Assembly (NCBI GenBank): GCA_050699055.1 | Contig: JBOHCT010000047.1 | Coordinates: forward strand, 1-21,992 | Reading direction: 5' to 3' | DNA from: JBOHCT01 sp050699055 | GTDB taxonomy: Bacteria; Actinomycetota; Actinomycetes; Streptosporangiales; JBOHCT01 | DNA: 21,992 nt | In this document: one piece after another, positions 15,416 to 21,992 of the stretch | How the letters are laid out: each line of letters opens with the position of its first letter | Position numbering within the stretch: the first letter of the stretch is position 1 | The notes under the pieces: generated by a model | What the model saw: the letters and a program-made list of their open reading frames with translations, nothing else | What the model was told of the DNA's origin: nothing | Databases searched by the model: none | Position numbers and translations under genes: made by a program

Positions 15416-15459
15416 GTTCGATGCCGTTGTGCGCGCCTCCGGCACGACCAGGAGGCCCG

Positions 15460-15479
15460 CCGACGCCCGCAAGGTTCAC
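15460..15479 (+). repeat. Dispersed short repeat, copy 1 (ahead of selA)
   Basis: The 20-base core CCGACGCCCGCAAGGTTCAC recurs with one mismatch at 21305-21324 on the same strand. In both places CCAGGAGG lies shortly upstream (15448 and 21288), with a 6-base length difference in between. It lies in the 86-base gap between the DMT gene and selA. Function unknown. Confidence 0.6.
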
Positions 15480-15501
15480 GGACAGGTGAGAGGCTTGACA
15501 C

Positions 15502-16821
15502 GTGGTGGACGACCTACGCCGTCGAGTGCCCAGGACTGACGCCGTACTGGCCGACCCCCGGCTTGCCGACGCCGAGCGGCGGCTCGGCCGCGGGCTCGTC
15601 AAGAACGCCGTCGCCGCAGCCCAAGGACGCGCCCGTGCCGGGGAGATCCCACCCGAGCGTGTACCCGACGCCGCGGTCGCGGCGCTCCCGCCTCGAGCGA
15701 CGGGCCTGCGGCCGGTCATCAACGCGACAGGCGTGCTGCTGCACACGAATCTCGGGCGCGCCCCGCTCTCGGAGGCCGCCCACGAGGCTCTCGCCGTGGC
15801 GTCGGGATGCACGGATGTCGAGTTCGATCCCGAGACCGGGCGGCGCGGCAAGCGTGGGCGAGGGGCGCTGCGGGCCCTCGCCGAAGCGGTGCCGGCCGCC
15901 GAGGCCGTACACGTCGTGAACAACAACGCGGCCGGACTCGTCCTCGCCGCCACAGCTTTGGCGGCGGACCGCGAGATCGTCATCAGCCGGGGTGAGATGG
16001 TCGAGATCGGCGACGGCTTTCGCATCCCCGACCTCCTCGTGTCGACGGGCGCGCGGCTGCGGGAAGTCGGGACGACCAACCGCACCACGCTCCGCGACTA
16101 CGGGGACGTGGTCGGCCCCCAGACCGGGTTCGTGCTCAAGGTCCATACCTCCAACTTCCGCGTCGAGGGTTTCGCCTCGTCGGCCACCGTCCGCGAGCTT
16201 TCGCGCCTCGGCGTACCCGTAGTGGCTGACATCGGCTCGGGGCTGCTCGCACCCGACCCGACGCTGCCCGACGAACCCGACGCCACGAGCATGCTCCGCG
16301 ACGGCGCCGCGCTGGTGACCGCGAGCGGAGACAAGCTGCTCGGCGGGCCGCAGGTGGGTCTCCTGCTGGGACGCGCCGACCTCGTCGAGCGGCTCCGGCG
16401 GTATCCTCTCGCGCGGGCCCTGCGGGTGGACAAGCTCGCGATCGCCGCTCTCGAGGCGACACTGCGTGGTCCGGCCACACCGACCGCACGAGCCCTGCAC
16501 GTCGACACACGTGAGCTTCGCCGCCGTGCGGACCAGCTGGCGGATGATCTCATCGCTGGCGGCATCGACGCCAGGGCGGTCGTCAGCGAGGCGACGGTCG
16601 GCGGGGGAGGTGCGCCTGGTGTGCCGCTGGCGAGCGCGGCGGTGAGCGTGCCCCCGCAGTTCGCGGAGCCCTTGCGCCGCGGCGAGCCCGCCGTCGTCGG
16701 CAGGGTCGACAGCGGCCGGCTGCTCCTCGACATGCGCGCGGTGCCCTCGTCGAGCGACGGTCCGCTGCGCGACGCTGTGCTCGCCGCACGGAAGAGGGCC
16801 GAAGGGGGCGGCCGCCAGTGA
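15502..16821 (+). CDS. selA: L-seryl-tRNA(Sec) selenium transferase SelA
   Basis: SelA is the pyridoxal-phosphate enzyme that turns seryl-tRNA(Sec) into selenocysteyl-tRNA(Sec) using selenophosphate. The 439-residue protein has the family blocks INATGVLLHTNLGRAPLS (73-90), VVNNNAAGLVLA, SRGEMVEIGDGFRIPD and the cofactor lysine in TASGDKLLGGPQVG (Lys278). Length is near the bacterial norm. Two GTGs occur in frame at 15502 and 15505; GAGAGG lies 8 bases ahead of the first. The stop overlaps the selB start (GTGA), so the pair is translationally coupled. The tRNA-Sec gene lies 3.6 kb upstream on the same strand, and the Sec-FDH client is on the opposite strand. No selD is in the window, so selenophosphate must come from elsewhere. 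Confidence 0.97.
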   Translation: MVDDLRRRVPRTDAVLADPRLADAERRLGRGLVKNAVAAAQGRARAGEIPPERVPDAAVAALPPRATGLRPVINATGVLLHTNLGRAPLSEAAHEALAVASGCTDVEFDPETGRRGKRGRGALRALAEAVPAAEAVHVVNNNAAGLVLAATALAADREIVISRGEMVEIGDGFRIPDLLVSTGARLREVGTTNRTTLRDYGDVVGPQTGFVLKVHTSNFRVEGFASSATVRELSRLGVPVVADIGSGLLAPDPTLPDEPDATSMLRDGAALVTASGDKLLGGPQVGLLLGRADLVERLRRYPLARALRVDKLAIAALEATLRGPATPTARALHVDTRELRRRADQLADDLIAGGIDARAVVSEATVGGGGAPGVPLASAAVSVPPQFAEPLRRGEPAVVGRVDSGRLLLDMRAVPSSSDGPLRDAVLAARKRAEGGGRQ

Positions 16822-18599
16822 GGGTCATCGCTACCGCTGGTCATGTGGACCACGGGAAGTCGACGCTCGTCCACGCGTTGACGGACATGGAGCCCGATCG
16901 GTGGAAGGAGGAACACCGGCGCGGACTCACGATCGACCTCGGCTTCGCCTGGACAACACTGCCGTCCGGGGAGACTGTCGCGTTCGTGGACGTTCCAGGC
17001 CACGAACGCTTCGTCACGAACATGCTGGCCGGCGTCGGCCCGGTACCGGCCGTCATGTTCGTCGTGGCGGCCGACGAGGGATGGATGCCGCAGTCGGCCG
17101 AGCACCTCGCCGCCATCGATGCCCTCGGCGTCCGCCATGGCCTGCTCGTCGTTACCCGTAGCGATCTTGCCGACCCACGTCGAGCTCGCACTCGCGCCCT
17201 CGGCGAGATCGAAGACACCAGCCTCGGGGAGGTGGAGGCCGTCACGGTCAGCGGCGCGACGGGGCAGGGCGTCGATGAGCTCCGCGGGGCCCTCGATCGG
17301 CTGGTCGCCCAGCTCCCCGCGCCAGACCCCGAGGGACCCGTTCGCCTGTGGGTCGACCGCGCATTCACCATCCGCGGCGCGGGCACGGTCGTGACGGGCA
17401 CCCTTCCCGCGGGCAAGCTCAGGACCGGTGACGAGCTCGTACTCGCGCCGGCTGGCCGGCGCGTCGCCGTGGAGGGCCTTCAGACGCTCGGACGTGACGC
17501 CGACTCGGCCTCCGCGGTCGCGCGGGCGGCCGTCAACATCCGGGGACTCGACCGCGGGCACGCGGGTCGGGGGATGGCGCTCATCACACCGGACAGGTGG
17601 TTCACGACCGACACCCTCGACGTGCGGCTCAGAGGCGACCCCGCGGACCGGTTGCCGAGCGAGCTCACCCTTCACATGGGAGCCGCGCGGGTTCTCGCCC
17701 GCGTTCGTTCCCTGGGCCCCGACACCGCAAGACTCAAGTTGGCGATCCCTCTCCCGCTGCATGTGGGTGACGTGGCGCTGTTGCGCAACCCTGGGGCGCG
17801 GCGGATCGCCGCCGGCGTCGTGGTCCTCGACGTGGACCCGCCCCATCTCGGGCGGCGCGGGGCGGCGTCTGCCCGCGCGCGAACCCTGGCGGGTATGAGC
17901 GATCACGCCGACGGGTACGCGGAGCTGCGCAGGCGCGGCCTGGTGCGCCGCCGACACTTGCTCGCCATGGGCTGTACGCCCCCTGACGCGCCCGGCGCCG
18001 GCGAGTGGCTGTGCGATCCGGACCTCTGGGCGTCGTTGCGGACTCGTCTGCGCGACCTCGTCGACGTCTACGCGAAAAGCCATCCGCTCGATCCCCGGCT
18101 GCCGCTGGAGGCGGCGCGCCGCACCCTCGGCCTGCCCGACCGGCGGCTCGCCGAGGTCCTGGCGGTGGAGGCACAGGACCTGTCCGTACGTGACGGCGGG
18201 CTCGTGAGCGGCGAAGCGGCGCCGGCACTCCCACCCGAGGTCGAGGCGGGCCTCGAGGCCATCCGCCGCGGCCTGGCCAACGCGCCCTTCGCCGCCCCAG
18301 AAGCGGGCTGGCTGGCCGACCTTGGCCTCACGCCCAAGCTGCTCGCCGCGGCCGTCCGTGCGGGCAGGCTGCTTCGTGTCGCGCAGGGTGTGTACCTTCT
18401 CCCCGACGCGCTCGAGCGGGCCACGGCCGTGCTCGTCGACCTGCCGGAACCGTTCACCGTCAGCGAGGCCCGCACGGCTCTCGGCACCTCGCGCCGGGTG
18501 GCGGTGCCCCTGCTCGAACTCCTGGACTCGCGCGGCGTCACCGAGCGCATCGACGACTCGGGCAGGCGCTCCCTCCGCGGCCGCGCGCCGGACCGATGA
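16818..18599 (+). CDS. selB: Selenocysteine-specific elongation factor SelB
   Basis: SelB carries selenocysteyl-tRNA to ribosomes stalled at UGA next to a SECIS hairpin. The 593-residue protein has an EF-Tu-like GTPase domain: GHVDHGKST (8-16), Thr38 in RRGLTIDLGFAW, DVPGHERF (58-65) and TRSD (113-116) as the G4 element. Translation-factor beta-barrel domains follow, then a C-terminal region (~350-593) that should hold the winged helices that bind the SECIS. The start is the GTG overlapping the selA stop by 4 bases. The final arginine-rich residues (RRSLRGRAPDR) may contact RNA. The fdhA hairpin at 9125-9143 is the only partner visible here. Confidence 0.97.
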   Translation: MRVIATAGHVDHGKSTLVHALTDMEPDRWKEEHRRGLTIDLGFAWTTLPSGETVAFVDVPGHERFVTNMLAGVGPVPAVMFVVAADEGWMPQSAEHLAAIDALGVRHGLLVVTRSDLADPRRARTRALGEIEDTSLGEVEAVTVSGATGQGVDELRGALDRLVAQLPAPDPEGPVRLWVDRAFTIRGAGTVVTGTLPAGKLRTGDELVLAPAGRRVAVEGLQTLGRDADSASAVARAAVNIRGLDRGHAGRGMALITPDRWFTTDTLDVRLRGDPADRLPSELTLHMGAARVLARVRSLGPDTARLKLAIPLPLHVGDVALLRNPGARRIAAGVVVLDVDPPHLGRRGAASARARTLAGMSDHADGYAELRRRGLVRRRHLLAMGCTPPDAPGAGEWLCDPDLWASLRTRLRDLVDVYAKSHPLDPRLPLEAARRTLGLPDRRLAEVLAVEAQDLSVRDGGLVSGEAAPALPPEVEAGLEAIRRGLANAPFAAPEAGWLADLGLTPKLLAAAVRAGRLLRVAQGVYLLPDALERATAVLVDLPEPFTVSEARTALGTSRRVAVPLLELLDSRGVTERIDDSGRRSLRGRAPDR

Positions 18600-18667
18600 C
18601 GTGCGCTCTCGGTTGCGACGGACACGTAGTCTGGTGGGTGAGTTGACCTTTCAACGGAAGGGGCGCC

Positions 18668-19657
18668 ATGCTCGTCGATTCCTTCGGCCGTGTGGCGACC
18701 GACCTGCGGGTGTCGCTGACCGACCGCTGCAACCTTCGATGTGCGTACTGTATGCCGGCCGAGGGCCTTGACTGGCTGCCCAAGCCCGAGCTGCTGACCG
18801 ACGACGAGGTGCTGGACCTCGTCCGCATCGCGGTTACCCGGCTCGGCGTGGAGGAGATCCGTTACACGGGCGGCGAGCCGCTGCTGCGCCGCGGGCTCGT
18901 CGACATCGTGCGTGGAACCGCGGAGCTGCGGCCACGGCCGGAGATCTCGCTGACGACCAACGCGATCGGGCTGGCCCGTAAGGCCGACGCCCTACGCGAG
19001 GCTGGCCTCGACCGGATCAACGTCTCGCTCGACACCCTGCGGCCGGAGACCTTCAAACGCCTGGCGCGCCGGGACCGTCTCGGTGACGTTCTCGACGGTC
19101 TCGCCGCCGCTCACGATACGGGTCTTCGGCCGGTGAAGATCAACGCTGTTCTCATGCGCGGGCTCAACGACGACGAGGCCGTTCCGCTGCTGCGCTACTG
19201 CGTGGACCACGGATACCAGCTGCGCTTCATCGAGCAGATGCCGCTCGACGCCCAGCACGGCTGGAGCAGGACGTCGATGATCACCGCGGATGAGATCCTC
19301 GACGTGCTCTCGAGCGCGTTCGCGCTGACGCCCGACGACCCCGGAAAGCGGGGGAGCGCTCCCGCGGAGGCGTTCCTCGTCGACGGGGGGCCGGCGCGGG
19401 TCGGTATCATCGGGTCGGTGACCCGGCCATTCTGCGCCGCGTGCGACCGGGTCCGGCTCACCGCTGACGGGCAGATCCGTAACTGCCTGTTCGCGCGCGA
19501 GGAGTCCGACCTCAGGGCCGCTGTGCGCGGGGGCGCGGACGACGAGGCCGTCGCCGAGCGGTGGAAGGCTGCCATGTGGACGAAGAAGGCCGGGCACGGC
19601 ATCAACGACCCGGGCTTCCTGCAGCCCGCGCGCCCCATGGCCGCGATCGGGGGATGA
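18668..19657 (+). CDS. moaA: GTP 3',8-cyclase MoaA (molybdenum cofactor biosynthesis)
   Basis: MoaA is a radical-SAM enzyme that, with MoaC, turns GTP into cyclic pyranopterin monophosphate, the first step of molybdopterin synthesis. The 329-residue protein shows the SAM cluster motif DRCNLRCAYCMP (Cys21, 25, 28), GGEPLLR (68-74), a second [4Fe-4S] site (Cys256, 259, 273) in FCAACDRVRLTADGQIRNC, and the obligatory C-terminal Gly-Gly. ATG 18668 has GGAAGGGG 5 bases ahead. It follows selB by 68 bases and leads an operon with mobA. The product is needed for the FDH cofactor. moaC, moaE and moeA are not in the window. Confidence 0.97.
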   Translation: MLVDSFGRVATDLRVSLTDRCNLRCAYCMPAEGLDWLPKPELLTDDEVLDLVRIAVTRLGVEEIRYTGGEPLLRRGLVDIVRGTAELRPRPEISLTTNAIGLARKADALREAGLDRINVSLDTLRPETFKRLARRDRLGDVLDGLAAAHDTGLRPVKINAVLMRGLNDDEAVPLLRYCVDHGYQLRFIEQMPLDAQHGWSRTSMITADEILDVLSSAFALTPDDPGKRGSAPAEAFLVDGGPARVGIIGSVTRPFCAACDRVRLTADGQIRNCLFAREESDLRAAVRGGADDEAVAERWKAAMWTKKAGHGINDPGFLQPARPMAAIGG

Positions 19658-20253
19658 GCTTTCAGCGTGCTTCGCTGCGCCGCGGCGCCCCGCCCTACGA
19701 CGCGGTCCTGCTGGCCGGCGGACAAGCACGGCGCATGGGCGGCGTCGACAAGCCGCTGCTGAATGTCGGCGGGCGTACGCTGCTCGAACGCACCGCGGAG
19801 GCGGTGGGCGACGCCGAGCACCTTGTGGTCGTCGGGCCGCCCCGCTTGGCGCTGCCGGCGGCACGGGTCGTCCGCGAGAGCCCGCCTGGAGCTGGTCCCG
19901 TTGCCGCCCTGGGCGCGGGTCTGGCCCACGTCACCGGAGTCTGGGTGGCGGTGCTCGCGGCCGACCTCCCTTTCCTGAGCGCCGACGCCGTGCGAGCGCT
20001 TCGCGTACACGCCGGGCAAGGCGACGGAGCCGTGCTTGTCGACGGCGAGGGCGACGAGCAGTGGCTCGTCGGCGTCTGGCGGACCGTTTCTCTCCGGCGG
20101 GCGCTGCAGGGGTATACGGGGACCTCGATGCGTGGGCTGCTCGGTCCGATGCGCCCGGCGCGTGTATCGGCAGCGGGACAACGGAGCAGACCGCCGCCCT
20201 GGCTGGACTGCGACACCATGGAGGACATCGCGAACGCGAGGGAGTGGATGTGA
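19654..20253 (+). CDS. mobA: Molybdenum cofactor guanylyltransferase, MobA-like
   Basis: MobA attaches GMP to Mo-molybdopterin to form the bis-MGD cofactor used by formate dehydrogenase. The 199-residue protein has the nucleotide-binding motif VLLAGGQARRMGGVDKPLL (18-36) and the metal-binding Asp104 in LAADLPFLS. Its ATG overlaps the moaA stop (ATGA). The central part and C-terminus are diverged, as usual in actinobacteria. A related CTP-using enzyme (MocA) would make the CMP form instead, but the FDH next door needs the GMP form, so MobA is preferred. Confidence 0.88.
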   Translation: MSFQRASLRRGAPPYDAVLLAGGQARRMGGVDKPLLNVGGRTLLERTAEAVGDAEHLVVVGPPRLALPAARVVRESPPGAGPVAALGAGLAHVTGVWVAVLAADLPFLSADAVRALRVHAGQGDGAVLVDGEGDEQWLVGVWRTVSLRRALQGYTGTSMRGLLGPMRPARVSAAGQRSRPPPWLDCDTMEDIANAREWM

Positions 20254-20492
20254 ACACGCTGGAGGAGTGGACGAAGGCCGTGTGCGTGGAGCTCGGGCTC
20301 GACGCGGAGGCCATCGACCGCGACCTGGTTCTTGACCTGACCCGCGACGTGGCCCACGGCGTCGCCCGTCCGGCGGCGCCGCTGACGGCATACATCGTGG
20401 GGCTGGCCGTCGGGCAGGGGATGCCCGCCTCCGATGCCGCGTCACGCGTGTCCGCGCTGACGACCGGATGGGGTAACAGCGAGCAGGAGTAG
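20250..20492 (+). CDS. Small DUF6457 protein linked to molybdenum cofactor genes
   Basis: An 80-residue, mostly helical protein beginning VNTLEEWTKAVCVELGLDAE and containing DVAHGVARPAAPLTAYIVG, which I recognise as DUF6457. It starts with GTG overlapping the mobA stop by 4 bases (GTGA). Such proteins commonly sit next to or fused with MobA in actinobacteria, so a helper role in cofactor guanylation or insertion is likely, but the biochemical function is unknown. No Cys cluster, membrane segment or signal peptide is present. Confidence 0.82.
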   Translation: MNTLEEWTKAVCVELGLDAEAIDRDLVLDLTRDVAHGVARPAAPLTAYIVGLAVGQGMPASDAASRVSALTTGWGNSEQE

Positions 20493-20532
20493 GCGCGTGG
20501 CCGTCTGCTCCCCGGATAAGACTCACGATGAA

Positions 20533-20640
20533 GCGACGCCGGGTGGCTACGGGGGCGAACCACCCGGCGTCGCACTCGCGGCGTTCCGACGGGGGCACGG
20601 AACGCCGGCGCGGGCGCTCCGACGGGGGACCAGAGCGCCG
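20533..20640 (-). ncRNA. Candidate small RNA: three tandem hairpins with the same C-rich (CCCCCGT) loop
   Basis: Three perfect hairpins stand in a row. Arms: 20533-20546 with 20560-20573 (14 bp); 20579-20587 with 20599-20607 (9 bp); 20613-20619 with 20633-20639 (7 bp). Loops on the plus strand all contain ACGGGGG (minus: CCCCCGT). The arms differ between hairpins, while the loop motif is kept. The second and third stems differ by a compensated pair (T-A to C-G). On the minus strand a -10-like TAGCAT (20652-20647) would start a transcript at about 20640, right at the first hairpin. Tandem hairpins with C-rich loops recall the actinobacterial 6C RNA class, but here each loop has five Cs and there are three hairpins. 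On the plus strand the 14-bp hairpin may instead, or also, terminate the moaA operon. Confidence 0.55.
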
Positions 20641-20745
20641 TATGCAATGCTACACCGCTTCGGCCGTCACCCGAAACGTGGCCGATGGCATCCGTTTCCA
20701 CGTCTCGCGGTCCATGACACCAATTCTGGGCGGGCGGAGACTTTC
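20641..20745. other. Rest of the intergenic region between the DUF6457 and DUF3099 genes
   Basis: Beyond the hairpins this stretch contains the minus-strand -10 candidate (20652-20647), an interrupted inverted repeat with GAAACG near 20673 and CGTTTC near 20693, and a short direct repeat CCTACCT near 20747. No open frame here has coding character. The two flanking genes converge. Confidence 0.5.
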
Positions 20746-21069
20746 CTACCTGCCTACCTCGTGATGACCGCTGCCAAGGCCTCGCGGATCGCGTCGCTCT
20801 TGGTCTGGAGTGCCGAAGCGGGCCTTCCGCTCCGGCTCCCGGCCGCCGTTCGCGATGACCACCGCGAAGTAGGGCAGCACAATCGCGGCGGCCATGGCCG
20901 CGATCTTCGCGGGAAGCGGGATCGGCACGAGGACCGCTACGAGGAGTCCGGCAGTGCGGATGCCCATCGTGATGAGGTACCGACGCTGTCGATGCGCGAT
21001 GTCTCGTGACAGCGGCGACCGCGCGTCGGTGATGGTGTAGGAGTCCTCGTCCCTTCGTCCCTTCCGCAC
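20746..21069 (-). CDS. DUF3099 membrane protein
   Basis: A 107-residue actinobacterial protein with the family block YTITDARSPLSRDIAHRQRR (11-30) followed by two membrane helices (about 32-50 and 53-73) and a soluble, charged tail. Function is unknown for the family. The GTG at 21069 is chosen because TAGCGT, a -10-like box (21081-21076), lies 6 bases ahead with no Shine-Dalgarno sequence, which is the leaderless arrangement. It points toward the three-hairpin element, so read-through transcription could reach it. Confidence 0.85.
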   Translation of the reverse strand: MRKGRRDEDSYTITDARSPLSRDIAHRQRRYLITMGIRTAGLLVAVLVPIPLPAKIAAMAAAIVLPYFAVVIANGGREPERKARFGTPDQERRDPRGLGSGHHEVGR

Positions 21070-21332
21070 ACTTCCACGCTACTCCTGACACCGAGAAGCC
21101 GTCCCCCAGCGACCTCTCGACGGCGTTCGGGAACCCCTCGGGGAAGGGGCAGGCTCCCGAGCGGAGTGTCCGCCGGAGGAGCACGATGCCGCCGAAGGCG
21201 GCCGTCCGCCCGCAGGCCCACCGGGGGTGGCGGGGCGAAGCCATGGGGGCGACAGACTGCGGAGTCTCGGGAGCACGTGAACCGAAGCCAGGAGGTCCGA
21301 AGGACCGACGCCCGCGAGGTTCACCAGCAAGC
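21070..21332. other. Hairpin-rich non-coding stretch
   Basis: Between the tldE-like stop and the DUF3099 start there is no convincing gene, although open frames cross it. It holds several short-loop hairpins: GCCGCC-GAA-GGCGGC (21188-21202), AGACT-GCGG-AGTCT (21254-21267), GGTCC-GAA-GGACC (21294-21306), and a CCCC/GGGG hairpin near 21133. An outer pair, GTGAACC (21277-21283) with GGTTCAC (21318-21324), encloses the third. It may be a terminator cluster for the tldE-like gene or a repeated extragenic element. The DUF3099 promoter is at its left end. Confidence 0.55.
21305..21324 (+). repeat. Dispersed short repeat, copy 2 (downstream of the tldE-like gene)
   Basis: It differs by one base from the core at 15460-15479 and lies 9 bases beyond the tldE-like stop. 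Here it is part of a larger palindromic structure that copy 1 keeps only in part. Confidence 0.6.
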
Positions 21333-21992
21333 TCAGAGCGCCTGGCTCACCGAGCTCATGTTGAAGCCCTCGACGCGTACGGGCGGCATCGCCGCCCGGG
21401 TGAACCAGTCGTTCCACTCTCGCGGCAGCGTGGCCTCCGCGCCGCCGACCTCGGCCAGCCTGCCGAGCATGTCGAGCGGGCTCTCGTTGAACCGGAAGTT
21501 GTTGACAGCCCCGACGATCTCGCCGCCCTCGACGAGGTACACGCCGTCGCGGGTGAGCCCGGTGAGCAGCAGCGTTTGTGGATCGACCGGGCGGATGTAC
21601 CACAGGCTGGTGAGCAGCAACCCACGTTCGGTACGCCGCACGAGGTCGTCGAGCGAGCCAGTGTCAGTGCCTGGGTCAGTGTCCGGGCCGGGGCCCTCGA
21701 GGATGAGGTTGTCGACGTACGGCGTCGGGGCCATTTCTGTGAGCTCCGCGGAGTGCCGGGTCTGCAGCAGCGCCGCGAGCCTGCCGTCACGGATCCAGGC
21801 GGTGGGTCGGAGCGGCAGCCCGTTGTCGAACACCGAGGTCACGCGGCTCGAAGCATGGGCGACGACGAAGGGAGCGCAGGCCAGTCCCGGTGCCCAGGGG
21901 TCGCTGCGCAAGGTGACAGGAATGTTCGCGACCGCCTCCCCGACGCGCGTGCCGCCACCCGCCCGGCTGAAGACGGTACGGCCGTCGTGCGC
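21333..21992 (-). CDS. TldD/PmbA-family protein, TldE-like, C-terminal part cut by window edge
   Basis: The last 219 residues of a protein whose start lies beyond base 21992. The frame is open to the edge. It carries blocks of actinobacterial TldE/PmbA proteins: FSRAGGGTRVGE near the visible start, VDNLILEGPG, and WYIRPVDPQTLLLTGLTRDG followed by GAVNNFRFNESPLDMLGR. TldD and TldE form a protease that trims peptides and some modified peptides. The metal-binding HExxxH belongs to TldD and is not expected in TldE; none is seen here. A tldD gene probably lies just upstream, outside the window. The frame ends in TGA at 21335-21333 ahead of the hairpin-rich stretch. Confidence 0.85.
   Translation of the reverse strand, partial: AHDGRTVFSRAGGGTRVGEAVANIPVTLRSDPWAPGLACAPFVVAHASSRVTSVFDNGLPLRPTAWIRDGRLAALLQTRHSAELTEMAPTPYVDNLILEGPGPDTDPGTDTGSLDDLVRRTERGLLLTSLWYIRPVDPQTLLLTGLTRDGVYLVEGGEIVGAVNNFRFNESPLDMLGRLAEVGGAEATLPREWNDWFTRAAMPPVRVEGFNMSSVSQAL

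Noticed and set aside
13220..15472. Long minus-strand open frame opposite the fusion and DMT genes (also 11801-13141 and 16098-18083)
   Set aside because: These are antisense shadows of high-GC coding DNA, rich in Arg/Asp/Gly/Pro, without recognisable domains. The plus-strand genes carry clear motifs.
20533..20640. The three hairpins as a CRISPR array or plain terminator
   Set aside because: Arms differ and there are no constant-length repeats and spacers, so it is not a CRISPR. A terminator alone would not need the same loop motif three times, though the 14-bp hairpin may still end the moaA operon.
20937..21244. Minus-strand open frames across the hairpin-rich stretch, as coding genes
   Set aside because: They overlap the DUF3099 gene or its promoter, have no recognised domain, and the sequence is dominated by short palindromes.

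Overview
The window is chromosomal DNA from a very GC-rich actinomycete. The signs are strong third-position G/C bias, many GTG starts, genes joined by 4-base overlaps, short TANNNT -10 boxes, and families such as DUF3099, DUF6457 and a TldE-like protease. No species is assigned. Nothing indicates a plasmid or phage: there is no transposase, integrase or CRISPR array.

The left half (1-9397, minus strand) is a one-carbon catabolic block. In transcription order it begins with an NAD-type formate dehydrogenase (FDH). Its genes are a selenocysteine-containing catalytic chain (9397-7469), a NuoE-NuoF fusion that takes electrons to NAD+ (7419-5527), a separate Fe-S protein that carries the N-terminal domains normally fused to the catalytic chain (5530-4598), and the sulfurtransferase FdhD (4588-3746). 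After a promoter-like gap come a thiamine-diphosphate lyase/decarboxylase of the 2-hydroxyacyl-CoA lyase / oxalyl-CoA decarboxylase type, a formyl-CoA-transferase-like class III CoA transferase, and the start of an ATP-grasp acyl-CoA synthetase that runs off the left edge. Together these suggest activation of an oxalate-like or 2-hydroxy acid, cleavage to formyl-CoA, release of formate, and oxidation of formate to CO2 with NADH.

The middle (9567-11858) holds a small PAS protein divergent from the FDH operon, a strong bidirectional hairpin terminator, an amino-acid permease gene that is broken by frameshifts and lacks a start codon, and tRNA-Sec (anticodon TCA). From 11981 on the plus strand follow a large protein that joins an MGDG-synthase-like glycosyltransferase to a wax-ester-synthase/diacylglycerol-acyltransferase domain, a DMT-type membrane protein, and selA-selB. 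So the window holds the UGA-containing client gene, its SECIS hairpin, tRNA-Sec, SelA and SelB. SelD, the selenophosphate supplier, is not here.

The right part (18668-20492, plus) is a molybdenum-cofactor operon: moaA, a mobA-like gene and a DUF6457 gene, each overlapping the next by 4 bases. It supplies the bis-MGD cofactor that FDH needs. Beyond it lie three tandem hairpins whose loops all carry the same ACGGGGG (plus) / CCCCCGT (minus) motif, a candidate C-rich-loop small RNA. Then come a DUF3099 membrane protein, a hairpin-rich non-coding stretch, and the C-terminal part of a TldE/PmbA-like gene cut by the right edge.

The items most worth pursuing are the split and reordered FDH catalytic subunit, the triple-hairpin element, and the glycosyltransferase-acyltransferase fusion.
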